In this document: one piece after another, positions 43,102 to 52,500 of the stretch
Layout: the number at the start of each line of letters is the position of its first letter
How positions within the stretch are numbered: position 1 is the stretch's first letter
Source of the DNA: Rhodoferax potami
GTDB lineage: Bacteria > Pseudomonadota > Gammaproteobacteria > Burkholderiales > Burkholderiaceae_C
NCBI RefSeq assembly: GCF_032193805.1
Contig: NZ_JAVBIK010000001.1
Span: forward strand, 248,001-312,000
Direction of reading: 5' to 3'
Length of the DNA: 64,000 nucleotides
Notes under the pieces: generated by a model
Seen by the model: only the letters and a program-made list of their open reading frames with translations
What the model was told of the DNA's origin: nothing
Databases searched by the model: none
Translations under genes and position numbers: made by a program

Positions 43102-43643
43102 GCTTTCGCTCCAAATTCGTTGGCATGCAAAAAGGCGGCGTGTTTGGGCGCGCGCTTGGTCACGCTCCACTCCTCCAACATGGCCCATTTCACCTTGTCC
43201 ATTTGCGCCAGCTTGGCCTGTTCGTCGGGGTCCGGGCAAGACAGCTCCAGCCGGTGGCCGTTGGGGTCAAAGAAGTAAATGCTGTGGAACATGCCGTGGT
43301 CGGTCACGCCCAACACATCCACGCCTTGGGCTTCGAGGTGGGCTTTGAACTCCAGCAGCTCTGCCCTGTCTTTCACCTTGAAGGCGATGTGCTGCACCCA
43401 GGCAGGCGTGTTGGGGTCGCGGCCCATAGGGGGTTGGGTGGGCAACTCAAAGAAAGCCAGCACATTGCCCTGCCCTGCGTCCAAAAAGACGTGCATATAA
43501 GGGTCTGGCGCTTTGGTGCTGGGCACCAGGTCTTCGGCGATGGCCAGCACAAAGTCCATGTGCAGCATCTTCTGGTACCAGAGCACGGTTTCTTTGGCGT
43601 CTTTGCAGCGGTAGGCCACGTGGTGGATGCGTTCTATTTTCAT
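43098..43643 (-). CDS. VOC-family protein in tyrosine-catabolic operon
   Basis: The 181-residue VOC protein has IHHVAYRCKDAKETVLWYQKMLHMDFVLAI, HVFLDAGQGNVLAFFELP, VQHIAFKVKD and FHSIYFFDPNGHRLELSCP, so both metal-ligand half-sites are present. It lies between hpd and fahA. Its enzyme activity is unknown; since neither homogentisate dioxygenase nor maleylacetoacetate isomerase is in the window, a role in the intermediate steps is possible but unproven. It is clearly distinct from the Hpd encoded upstream, which is twice as long. Confidence 0.82.
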   Translation of the reverse strand: MKIERIHHVAYRCKDAKETVLWYQKMLHMDFVLAIAEDLVPSTKAPDPYMHVFLDAGQGNVLAFFELPTQPPMGRDPNTPAWVQHIAFKVKDRAELLEFKAHLEAQGVDVLGVTDHGMFHSIYFFDPNGHRLELSCPDPDEQAKLAQMDKVKWAMLEEWSVTKRAPKHAAFLHANEFGAKA

Positions 43644-43673
43644 GGGGTCTCCTCGGGTCGCGTGCTGTATAAC

Positions 43674-44798
43674 TTATGCCACTTCGAGTGCGCCACGGCG
43701 CATCTGGTCGCGCTCCAGCGATTCAAACAAGGCCTTGAAGTTGCCTTCGCCAAAGCCCTCATCGCCTCGGCGCTGGATGAACTCAAAAAACACCGGGCCG
43801 AGCTGGGTTTGCGAAAAGATTTGCAGCAGCAGGCGCGGTTGACCAGAACCGGAAGCCCCTTCGGTAGCGTCCGTGCTGCCATCCAGCAAGATACCGCGGC
43901 TCTGCAACTCTGCCACGGGCTGACCGTGCCCGGGCAGGCGGCCTTCCAGCATTTCGTAGTACACATCGTTGGGCGCGGTCATCAAGGGCACACCCGCCAT
44001 GGCCAGCTTGTCCACGGTGCTCACCAGGTCGTCACAAATCAGCGCGATGTGCTGAATGCCCTCGCCGTTGAACTGCATCAGGTATTCCTCGATCTGGCCG
44101 CCGCCCTGGCGGGACTCTTCGTTCAAGGGGATGCGGATCTTGCCGTCCGGCGCGGTCATGGCCTTGGAGGTCAGACCGGTGTACTCGCCTTTGATGTCGA
44201 AGTAACGAATCTCGCGGAAGTTGAAAAGGCGCTCGTAAAAGTCGGCCCAAAAAGCCATGCGGCCGCGGTAGACGTTGTGGGTCAGGTGGTCGATCAACTT
44301 CAAGCCATGGCCCACCGGGTGACGGTCCACGCCCTCGATGAATTCAAAGTCGATGTCGTAAATCGACTTGCCGTCTTCAAAGCGGTCGATCAGATACAAA
44401 GGCGCGCCGCCAATGCCTTTGATGGCAGGCAGGTTCAGCTCCATGGGGCCGGGGCGCAGCTCTACGGGCTGGGCACCCAGTTCGAGCGCTCGGTTGTAGG
44501 CGTGGTGCGAGTCTTTCACGCGGAATGCCATGCCGCAGGCGCTGGGGCCGTGCTCAGCGGCAAAGTAACCGGCCACGCTCTTGGGCTCGCGGTTAACGAT
44601 GAAATTGATATCGCCCTGGCGGTACAGCACCACGTCTTTGGAACGGTGCTTGGCAACCAGCGTGAAGCCCATGCGCTCAAACACCGGCTCGATCACGCCC
44701 GCGACGGGCGAAGCGAATTCCACAAATTCGAAGCCCATCAGGCCCATCGGGTTCTCGAACAAATCTCCGCTAGCTCCGCTGGTGTTGGTAGTGGTCAT
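43674..44798 (-). CDS. hpd: 4-hydroxyphenylpyruvate dioxygenase
   Basis: The 374-residue double-VOC enzyme converts 4-hydroxyphenylpyruvate to homogentisate. It shows [10 protein letters not shown] at the N-terminus, [13 protein letters not shown] for the iron-ligand region, [21 protein letters not shown] with the iron-binding Glu, and [20 protein letters not shown] at the end. A strong GAGGAG box precedes the ATG. It is the first gene of the operon, divergent from an Lrp regulator. Confidence 0.95.
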   Translation of the reverse strand: MTTTNTSGASGDLFENPMGLMGFEFVEFASPVAGVIEPVFERMGFTLVAKHRSKDVVLYRQGDINFIVNREPKSVAGYFAAEHGPSACGMAFRVKDSHHAYNRALELGAQPVELRPGPMELNLPAIKGIGGAPLYLIDRFEDGKSIYDIDFEFIEGVDRHPVGHGLKLIDHLTHNVYRGRMAFWADFYERLFNFREIRYFDIKGEYTGLTSKAMTAPDGKIRIPLNEESRQGGGQIEEYLMQFNGEGIQHIALICDDLVSTVDKLAMAGVPLMTAPNDVYYEMLEGRLPGHGQPVAELQSRGILLDGSTDATEGASGSGQPRLLLQIFSQTQLGPVFFEFIQRRGDEGFGEGNFKALFESLERDQMRRGALEVA

Positions 44799-44890
44799 GG
44801 TGCTGCTCCTCGAACGCTGTTTTGAAAGCGTTAATTGTGGTCAAACCTGCCTGCAAAGGGTATGCAAATTAGCGGGACTACGCACAGCCA

Positions 44891-44909
44891 CATGCATAAT
44901 TTGTGCATG
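44891..44909. promoter_or_regulatory. inverted repeat overlapping the Lrp start codon (candidate operator)
   Basis: CATGCATAATTTGTGCATG is a 6-bp perfect inverted repeat around an AT-rich centre; its last three bases are the regulator's ATG. A related half-site TATGCAAATTA lies at 44861-44871. The pattern fits Lrp/AsnC operators and suggests autoregulation together with control of hpd. Confidence 0.6.
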
Positions 44910-45413
44910 AAGATGATTAAAGACGAAGATTCGTTGCTTGATAGCTTTGATATCAGCCTTCTTGCTGCACTGCAGCGAGATTCGCACGCCACCCACCAGC
45001 AAATCGGGGAGCAGGTGCATTTGTCGGCGTCCCAAGTCAGCCGGCGGGTGCAGCGGCTGCAGGCGGCCGGCATCATCCGGCGCTATGTGGCGCTGCTGGA
45101 GCCGCAGGCTATTGGCTTGGGCGTTCGCGCGATCAGCTACGTGACACTCACCCGGCACAGCGGTGATGAGGGACTGGCTTTTGAGCGGGAGATTGCCGCC
45201 TTCCCCGAAGTGTTGGAGTGTTACTCGGTCGCGGGTGAGTCGGACTACATCCTGCAGATCGTGGCTGCCGATCTGGGCGTGCTCTCTGAGCAGGTGTTGC
45301 GCCGCCTGACCAGGATTCAGGGGGTCGGCAGCATCCGGTCGAATATTGTGTTGGGGCGCATCAAAAGCAGCACCGAGCTGCCCTTGGGCCACTTAAAGCG
45401 CAGCTCGGCATAA
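44907..45413 (+). CDS. Lrp/AsnC-family regulator of the phenylalanine/tyrosine operon
   Basis: The 168-residue protein has an AsnC HTH (LDSFDISLLAALQRDSHATHQQIGEQVHLSASQVSRRVQRLQAAGII) and a RAM domain (ISYVTLTRHS, ECYSVAGESDYILQIVAADL). It is divergent from hpd-VOC-fahA-phhA and probably senses phenylalanine or tyrosine. In-frame ATGs exist at 44907 and 44913 with no clear Shine-Dalgarno; upstream ATGs in the same frame lie in the promoter. Confidence 0.9.
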   Translation: MKMIKDEDSLLDSFDISLLAALQRDSHATHQQIGEQVHLSASQVSRRVQRLQAAGIIRRYVALLEPQAIGLGVRAISYVTLTRHSGDEGLAFEREIAAFPEVLECYSVAGESDYILQIVAADLGVLSEQVLRRLTRIQGVGSIRSNIVLGRIKSSTELPLGHLKRSSA

Positions 45414-45435
45414 GACCTCCGGTGCGCGGACTGCC

Positions 45436-46143
45436 TTAACGCACTGCGGCCTTGGTGCCTTGCACGTCAACCTCGACCCGGCGATCCCGCTGCAAGCAGG
45501 CAATCAACGCCGCCCGCTTTCCACCAGGGCAATCGGCCAAGGCTGTCAGCGGGTTGGACTCGCCTTCACCATAGGCCAGAATGCTCGCAGGTGACACGCC
45601 CTTGCTCACCAGGTAGTCGCTGACTGCAGTGGCGCGGCGCAATGACAGCTTCTGGTTGTATGCCGTGCTGCCAATGCGATCGGTATAGCCCCGCACGTGG
45701 ATAGCATCAAACGTGCTGCCACTGAGCTCCACGGCCAAGCCGTCTAGCATCGCGGTGCCATTCGGTCCGAGAACGGATTGATCGAAACCAAACAGCGCGT
45801 CTGCCGAAAAGTTCAGGCGTTGCGCCGGCATCGGAATCAAAGCCGGAGCCGCCGGCGGCGCAGCCCGTGCCGGCTCTACAGGGGCAGGCGCTGGTGCTGG
45901 CACCACGACCGGCGCAGCGGCCATGATGACCGCGTCGCAGGGCGCTACTGCCAATGCGGGCGTCCACGCCCCGTTGCGCCAGCACTGACCGGGGGTGGCA
46001 CTGCCCACGAAGCTGCCAGCCCCGTCCAGCAAGTACCCCCGGGTATCTGGCGCCTGCGCCAAGCCAAGCCCGGACGACATCGCCAGTGCCAGCCCCGCGA
46101 CCAGCGGGGCCCTGCGAAATGCACCTTGTTGGATGTGCGTCAT
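45436..46143 (-). CDS. OmpA-family outer-membrane/periplasmic protein
   Basis: The 235-residue protein has a signal peptide (PLVAGLALAMSSGLGLAQA), a short domain with paired cysteines (GQCWRNGAWTPALAVAPC), a Pro/Ala linker (residues 75-105) and a C-terminal OmpA peptidoglycan-binding domain (ALFGFDQSVLGPNG, IHVRGYTDRIGSTAYNQKLSLRRATAVSDYLV, DRRVEVDVQG). No N-terminal barrel is visible. An AAGGAG box precedes the ATG. It lies in a cluster of envelope genes. Confidence 0.88.
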   Translation of the reverse strand: MTHIQQGAFRRAPLVAGLALAMSSGLGLAQAPDTRGYLLDGAGSFVGSATPGQCWRNGAWTPALAVAPCDAVIMAAAPVVVPAPAPAPVEPARAAPPAAPALIPMPAQRLNFSADALFGFDQSVLGPNGTAMLDGLAVELSGSTFDAIHVRGYTDRIGSTAYNQKLSLRRATAVSDYLVSKGVSPASILAYGEGESNPLTALADCPGGKRAALIACLQRDRRVEVDVQGTKAAVR

Positions 46144-46166
46144 ACCTTACTCCTTAGACCGGTGGT

Positions 46167-46488
46167 TCAAGGACGCACCGACACTTCGTTCTTCACCGCC
46201 CGAACCCCGCTCACACCCCGTGCAATGCGCTCTGCCGAGTTCTTTTCAAGCACGCTTTTCGCAAAGCCGGAGAGCATCACGGTGCCCTTCATGGTCTCTA
46301 CGCTGATGGCGCCGGCGTCCACTTCTTTGCTTTCGACAAAGCGGCTTTTCACCTGGGTGGTGATCGTGGCGTCGTCCACATAGGCGCCCATCGTTTCCTG
46401 CCCCCGCTGCACTGCGCAACCTGACAAGAGGCCAGAGGCCAGAGGCCAGCGCGATAACGGTCACAAGGATGCGCATTGAATTTTTCAT
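46167..46488 (-). pseudogene. BON-domain lipoprotein, frameshifted by a 7-bp tandem repeat
   Basis: The gene starts with MKNSMRILVTVIALASGL after a good AGGAG box at 46488, then meets three tandem copies of CTGGCCT (coding strand). With two copies the frame would read ALASGLLSGCAVQRGQ, restoring a correct lipobox (LSGC) and the BON domain (DDATITTQVKSRF, VETMKGTVMLSGFA, VSGVRAVKNEVSV). With three copies the frame is lost. No in-frame ATG precedes the BON part. The break may be phase variation or simple inactivation. BON proteins bind membranes and support envelope integrity. Confidence 0.85.
46427..46449 (-). repeat. 7-bp tandem repeat (AGGCCAG)3 in lipoprotein signal region
   Basis: Three perfect copies at 46429-46435, 46436-46442 and 46443-46449 plus a partial copy. 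Loss of one unit would restore the reading frame of the BON lipoprotein. Confidence 0.9.
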
Positions 46489-46516
46489 GGAGAACTCCTA
46501 AACGGTGAATGAACAC

Positions 46517-49500
46517 CTAGACAGTAGTTCTGACGGCTCCGGATGTCGGTACGCTATCGAACTGTCGGTGCGCCGGCATCTGCAGCTCCACCTGGTGAAC
46601 GCCCCGCAAAGCCGCGTAATTCAGCCATTCGCCAACGGCCAGCGTTGTCACACGCCGCACCGACACCATGTGCGTTTCTTCGACTAGCGGCTTATCGAAT
46701 CTCACCTCCAACACACAGTCGGGCAACCGCAGTTGCATGTGCGCTTGGTCCCAGTGCTCGGGAAAACAGGGCCTGAAACACAGCCGCTGCGGCCCGAACT
46801 CCAGCCCGAAAATCGACTCGGTGGCCGCCCGGTACATCCATGCCGCAGAGCCGGTGTACCAACTCCACCCTCCCCGGCCTGCATAAGGTGGCGCGCCGTA
46901 GACGTCGCCGGCCATGGCATAGGGCTCCAAGCCATAGACAGGCCCCCGCACCGGGTCAGCACTCCGGTGGGCCGGGCTGAGGTCGCAAAAATAGCGGTAA
47001 GGCAAGTCACTGCCCGCCTCCCGGTGCAGCTGCGCCATCGCTATCAGCGCCCACACGCCCGCGTGGCTGTACTGCCCCCCGTTTTCGCGCACTCCGGGCG
47101 GGTAGCTCTGGATATAGCCCGCGCTGGGCACCTGATGCTGCAAGGGCGGAGCCAAGAGCTTGATCAAGCCCAGCGCAGGGTCCGTCAACTCGTGGTGCGC
47201 AGCCTGCATGGCCTGTGCTGCGCGCTCCGGGGGCGCCGCTTGGCTGAGCACTGCCCAGGCTTGCGCAATCAGGTCGATTCGGCACTCCTGCAAGGTGTGG
47301 CTACCCAAAGGGCTGCCGTCGTCAAAAAAGGCGCGGGCATACCACTGGCCATCCCAAGCCGGGCCGGCCAGCGCCGCGTGCCAGCCGTCCGCCGCCAGCT
47401 CCCAGCGCTGCGCACGCGCCTTCTCGCCCCTGGCTCTGGCCACGGGAGCCCAGTTGCGCACCAATTGCACCAAAAACCACGCCAACCACACCGACTCCCC
47501 TTTGCCCAGTGGGCCCACGGCGTTCATGCCGTCGTTCCAATCGCCGGTGCCGATCAATGGCAAACCATGGGCACCGACCTGGAGGCTGTGGTCCAGGGCA
47601 AGGGCTGCGTGCTCGTACACCGTGGCGGTGCCTGCAGTGGCAGGTGGAGCAAAGTAAGCGTCCTCTTGCTCGGGCTCCAGCAGCGGCCCCTCGAGAAATG
47701 GCACCTGCTCGTCCAGCACCGTGTGATCACCCGTGGCCTGCACATAGCGTGTCAAGGCTTGCGGCAACCACAGCAGATCGTCTGACATGCGGGTGCGCAC
47801 ACCCGCACCACCCGGGTCATGCCACCAGTGCTGCACATCCCCGGCCGCAAATTGGCGGGATGCACACAACTTGATGTGGGCTCGCAGAGTGGCCGGCTCG
47901 GTTTGCACCAGCGCCATCGCGTCTTGCAGTTGATCGCGAAAACCTGTCGCCCCGCCCGCTTGGTAAAAGCCGGCCTTCGCCGCCATGCGGCACGCCAGGG
48001 TCTGGTAGAGCAACCAGCGGTTCACCAGCGCGTCCATCAACGGGTCAGGCGTGGTGATCGTGATCTGGCCCAGGCGGCGATTCCAGTGGGCGCTGAGCTC
48101 GTGGATGCGATGTGCCGGCACCACCGTGAGCGCCTGACGCGCCAAGGCCAAAGCGGCATCGGCATCAGCGGCGTAGCCCATCAAAAACACGTGACTGCGG
48201 CTCTGGCCTGCCGGCACATCCAGCGGGATCGAGAGTGCAGCACACGGGTCACTGCCTGACGCCTCGGGTGCGTTGGTGCCTTCGTCGCCGGCCATGAGGT
48301 CAGGCACCGAGAGAGCCCCGGTGGAGTCAAAAAACCGCCGTCGGTCGGTGGTCCACTGCAACCGCCCCGCCTTCGAGCTGCTTTCGTGTGGGGTCAAACA
48401 CGCCCAAAAAGCCGTGCCTCCGCCCAAGCCCGCTGCCTGCTCACGCTGGCTGCACAAGAGCACCGCCTCGGTGGCAGAAATGTAGGCGGCACTTGCGGTG
48501 GACATGCGGTCGCGCAAGGCCGCACCCAGCACCCACTCCACCATCCCGGTGCAGCGCAGGCGCACGTCCGCCGCCCCCTGGTTGTGCACAAGCACTTGCA
48601 CCTGTTTTAGTTGCCGGGCCACATCGACCAGCCACAGCACCTCCACCTCTAGGTAGCCCCGCCGGTGGCGAATCCGGGTCATGCCTTGGGTGTGGCTCAC
48701 GGTGTATTCCACGCCAGGCAGTGCCCAGGCGTCCGGGCTCAAAGACCACACCGCCTTGGGTGATGCGTCCAGATCCTGCAGCCACAACCACTCGCCCGGC
48801 GGGTCCGCAACAGGGTCGTTGGACCACGGGGTCAGCTGGTTCAATCGGCTGTTGCAGGCCCAGGTGAAGCCGCCACCGGCCTCGCTGAGCACAGTGCCAA
48901 AGGCGTCGTTGGCCAAGACATTGACCCACGGCCGCAGGGGCCGCGACTCCCGGCTCACCAAAAAGCGGAACGCTTCACCGTTGGCGGCAAACGCGCCGGT
49001 GGACACGCGCACCGCTGCTGGCAAGGCACTAGCTGCGGCACCGGGCGCGCGCCTGGGGTGTGTAGCACGCTGTTGGGCATCGAGGTCATGGCTGGCAGAC
49101 CACGCCTGCACATGGTGCAGCAAGGGCCGGCCATCCGCATCCAGAAACATGCGGGCCAGCGCATGCAGCGTGCTGCGCTCGTCATCACTGACCGCATCAT
49201 CCCGCAGCACCCACATGCCAATGCTGGTGTTTGCATCTTCTTTCGGGTGCTCTGAGTTCAAGCGGTCACACAGCACCGTGAGCTCCCGTTGCAAAGACAG
49301 GTGGTACGAGGCAAGCTCGGCATTCAAGACCACCAGGTCGCAGCCGATTCCGGCCCAGGCCCACATGCGCATGGTCTGGCTGAGCGCGCGCACCAGCCCC
49401 AAGCCTTGCAATACCGATATCGACACCAACAAAATCGGCCGGTCGCCCGACAAGCCGATTCGCCACAGCAAGCGCTTGTCACACACCTTGCTCTGGATGG

Positions 49501-52500
49501 GTAATGCCGCCCTGCGCAGAGCGGAAGGCTTGCTCAGCACAAACAGCAAAGCGGTGGTAATGCTCTGCATCGCAGTCAATGTATCCGGGCTGATCTGTAG
49601 CGATCGCAAACGGATACCGGCCAAGGTGGACGACATCGACGATGCGCGCAGCACATGGCTGCTTTGCTGGTATTTGTCGATTAGGGCGTGCAAGAGTGCC
49701 GTGCCTGCCGCCGCCGCGCTTGCAAAGGTCAACTGTGCTTTGGCAAAAGGCGCCAGCCGGATGCGCACCGACAGCGCTGCCACCGGGTCCAAACCGCTGC
49801 TACCCGGCCCTGCCCCCTGGAAATACGCCTCACCATGGCGCATGCCCTGCGACCAGCCGCTGTCCCGCCCCGGTTTACAGTTGCGCCCCAACCAAACCTG
49901 CCGGTCCGCACAGGCCTGCACCGAGAGCACGGTGGCATCGGTGTGCGCCAAAAAGTGCACCGCACACACCGCGGGCTCGGTGGGCACCCGTGGATTGCGC
50001 TGAAACAAAAGCGCACGTTGCGCCACGAGCCACTCGCTGTGCACAAACAGCTTGGAGAACGCCGGGTGCGCCTCATCGGCACCTTGGGCGTTGAGCGCCA
50101 CTTCCCAGCAGCAGCTCAGCTCCAGCTCCAAGACCTCATCCCCCGTGTTGTGCAGCTCCACCTGCCGGAACTCGATATCATCCTCCGGGCTCACCCAGAC
50201 CGTCATCCGGCTTTCCCAGCGCGGGGTGGTGCAATGAAAAATCGCTCGATCCGGCTGAAAGCTGCAGCGGTAGTCGGCCGCAGGGTCCGGCGCCGGGCTG
50301 CGGGTAATGGAATACCGGGGCAAGCCCGCACTCCCCAATTTGCGGCAAAACACAAAGTGGCCAAAAGCGTCGCGCAGCGCGTCATCGCGAAAGCGGCTGA
50401 TCGCCGTCGTGCCCCAATGGCTGGCGCCCGCCCCGTTGGCGCGGACCACCGTGCCGTAGCGGCCGTTGGACAACAGTTGACTCGGCTCCACCGCGTGCTG
50501 CCCCGGCACCAGCTGCCGCACCAGGCCCGGTGGGCGTGTTTGCAAGCGCTGTTCCACCACCGGCTGCGGCAGTCCGGTGGGTTTGCGTATCTCCTTGGGC
50601 ACCCGCTCATGCAGCAAGCTGCTGACCGCCTCCATGTGCGGATCGGCCATCCCCCACCGTTTGACAATGTCGCGGTGCAACAGGTTGGTCAATGAGGCCA
50701 GCGCCATCCCTTGGTGGTGGGCCATGAAAGTACCTACCGGCGTGAAAAGCTCCACGCCAGTTTGCCGCACCGGCGTGTAGTCCAAGGCCTCCATAAAGCC
50801 CCACTCACGCCGCATTCCCAGCCCTTCGAGGCGCTGCAAGTTCGCGATGGCCGCATGCGGGCTCACCATCAAGGCCATCAAGGTGGCATAGGGCGCAACC
50901 ACCAGTTCATCCAGGGGCGTCCTGCGCAGGGCCAGCGACGGCACCCCTTGCGGCGCATATTGATACGCCATGGAGCTATCGCGCCCGGCATAGGCGGACT
51001 CCGACACACCCCAGGGCACGCCCTGCTGTTCGCCAAATGCGCGTTGTGCCCCTACCGCGTGTTCGCAAGCACTTTGCAACAAGCTGCCCCGGGGCTCGTC
51101 CAGCATCAGGGACGGCATCAGGTACTCAAACATCGAGCCGGACCACGATTTGAGCCCCGGCTGTACCCCATAAAGGCAAACAATCCGCCCCAAAGCCCCC
51201 CAATGCGCGGCGTCCACATCGCCTTTGGCAATCGCCAGCAAACTGGTCAGCCGGGATTCGGAGGCCAACAGGTCATAAAAGGAGTTGTCCAGCTCTTGCT
51301 CACGCACCCGGTAGCCGATATGAAACAGACGCCTGCGGGTGCTGTACAAAAACCGGTAGTCCGGCGCCAGCGCCAGGGCCTGCATGCGCCGGGCCAACAC
51401 TTGAAGCTCGGCGCTTTGTGCATCACATGCCACCGACACACCGTCGCGCCCCTCTGTACAAAAATCAAGACACGCCTGGGCGGTGGTGAGCAGGTGACCG
51501 CTCAGGTTGCCGCTGTCGACGGTGGACACATAAGCGGGCAGCAGCACTGCCAAAGTCTGGGTGTCGTACCAGTTTAGAAAATGCCCCTCGTGCCGGGGCA
51601 ACTTGTCAAGCGTGTCCAGCGTTGCTCTCAAGCGGGTAGCCAGATCGGCCATGCTGATCCAGCCCGCCTGTGCCGCGCAGGCGCAGCTCAAAAGGTACAG
51701 GCCGATATTGGTCGGCGAGGTGCGGTGGGCCAGCATTTCAAAAGGCAGGACCTGCAAGTTGTCGGGCGGCAAACAATGGTCTTGCACCGTCACACAGCGC
51801 TCAAAAAAGCGCCAGGTGTCTTGCGCCACGCCTTGCAGGTAGGCCACTCCGGCGGCGTCCGGCATGTCGATGCGGCGGCTCCACTGGCTCTGGCAGGCCA
51901 GCCACAAAGCAAACGGAGACAAAAACCACAAGACCGCCCACGCTGTAGCCCAGGCTGGCAGCGTGATCCACGGGGCCAAAGCTGCGGCACCCGCCAGTGT
52001 CAACACCACCAAACCGGCATGGGTTCGCAGCATGGCACTCAGGCGTGTGCTGCTGCCGGCTTGCACGCTGGCGGCCGTGGTCCACTCCAGCAAACCACTC
52101 CTGCTGATGGCAAGGCGGTACAGCGAGCGCCAGACGGCGTCCACGGCCAACATACTCTGGCGCAACAACTGCATGCATTGCCATACCCCCAACGCCAGCA
52201 CCCGCGCAAAGTCGACGCCGGCACAGGCGTAAAAGTAGCGCAGCTCCAGATGGGGTCGCCCCGGCACCAACCCAGCCACCGCCCCGATGAAGGGACCCGC
52301 GGTATAGGCCAGTAATACCAATAGCAAGGCAAATACCGGCTCCAGCCCGATGCCGCTGACCGACATCAACAAGAGTGCCAGGCAAGCCGGTGCCACCAGC
52401 GAGCGCCTCAGGTTGTCCAGCATCTTCCACAGGTTCAGAAATGAAATGCCGTACTGGCGATAGCGCACCATGAACGGAATCAACTGCCAGTCGCCCCGCG

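Noticed and set aside
42660..44825. 721-codon plus-strand frame opposite hpd, the VOC gene and part of fahA
   Set aside because: Runs across several well-supported minus-strand genes; no family features.
46167..46427. Separate BON-domain gene starting at an internal TTG
   Set aside because: It would lack a signal peptide and ribosome binding site; the 7-bp repeat explains the broken frame better.
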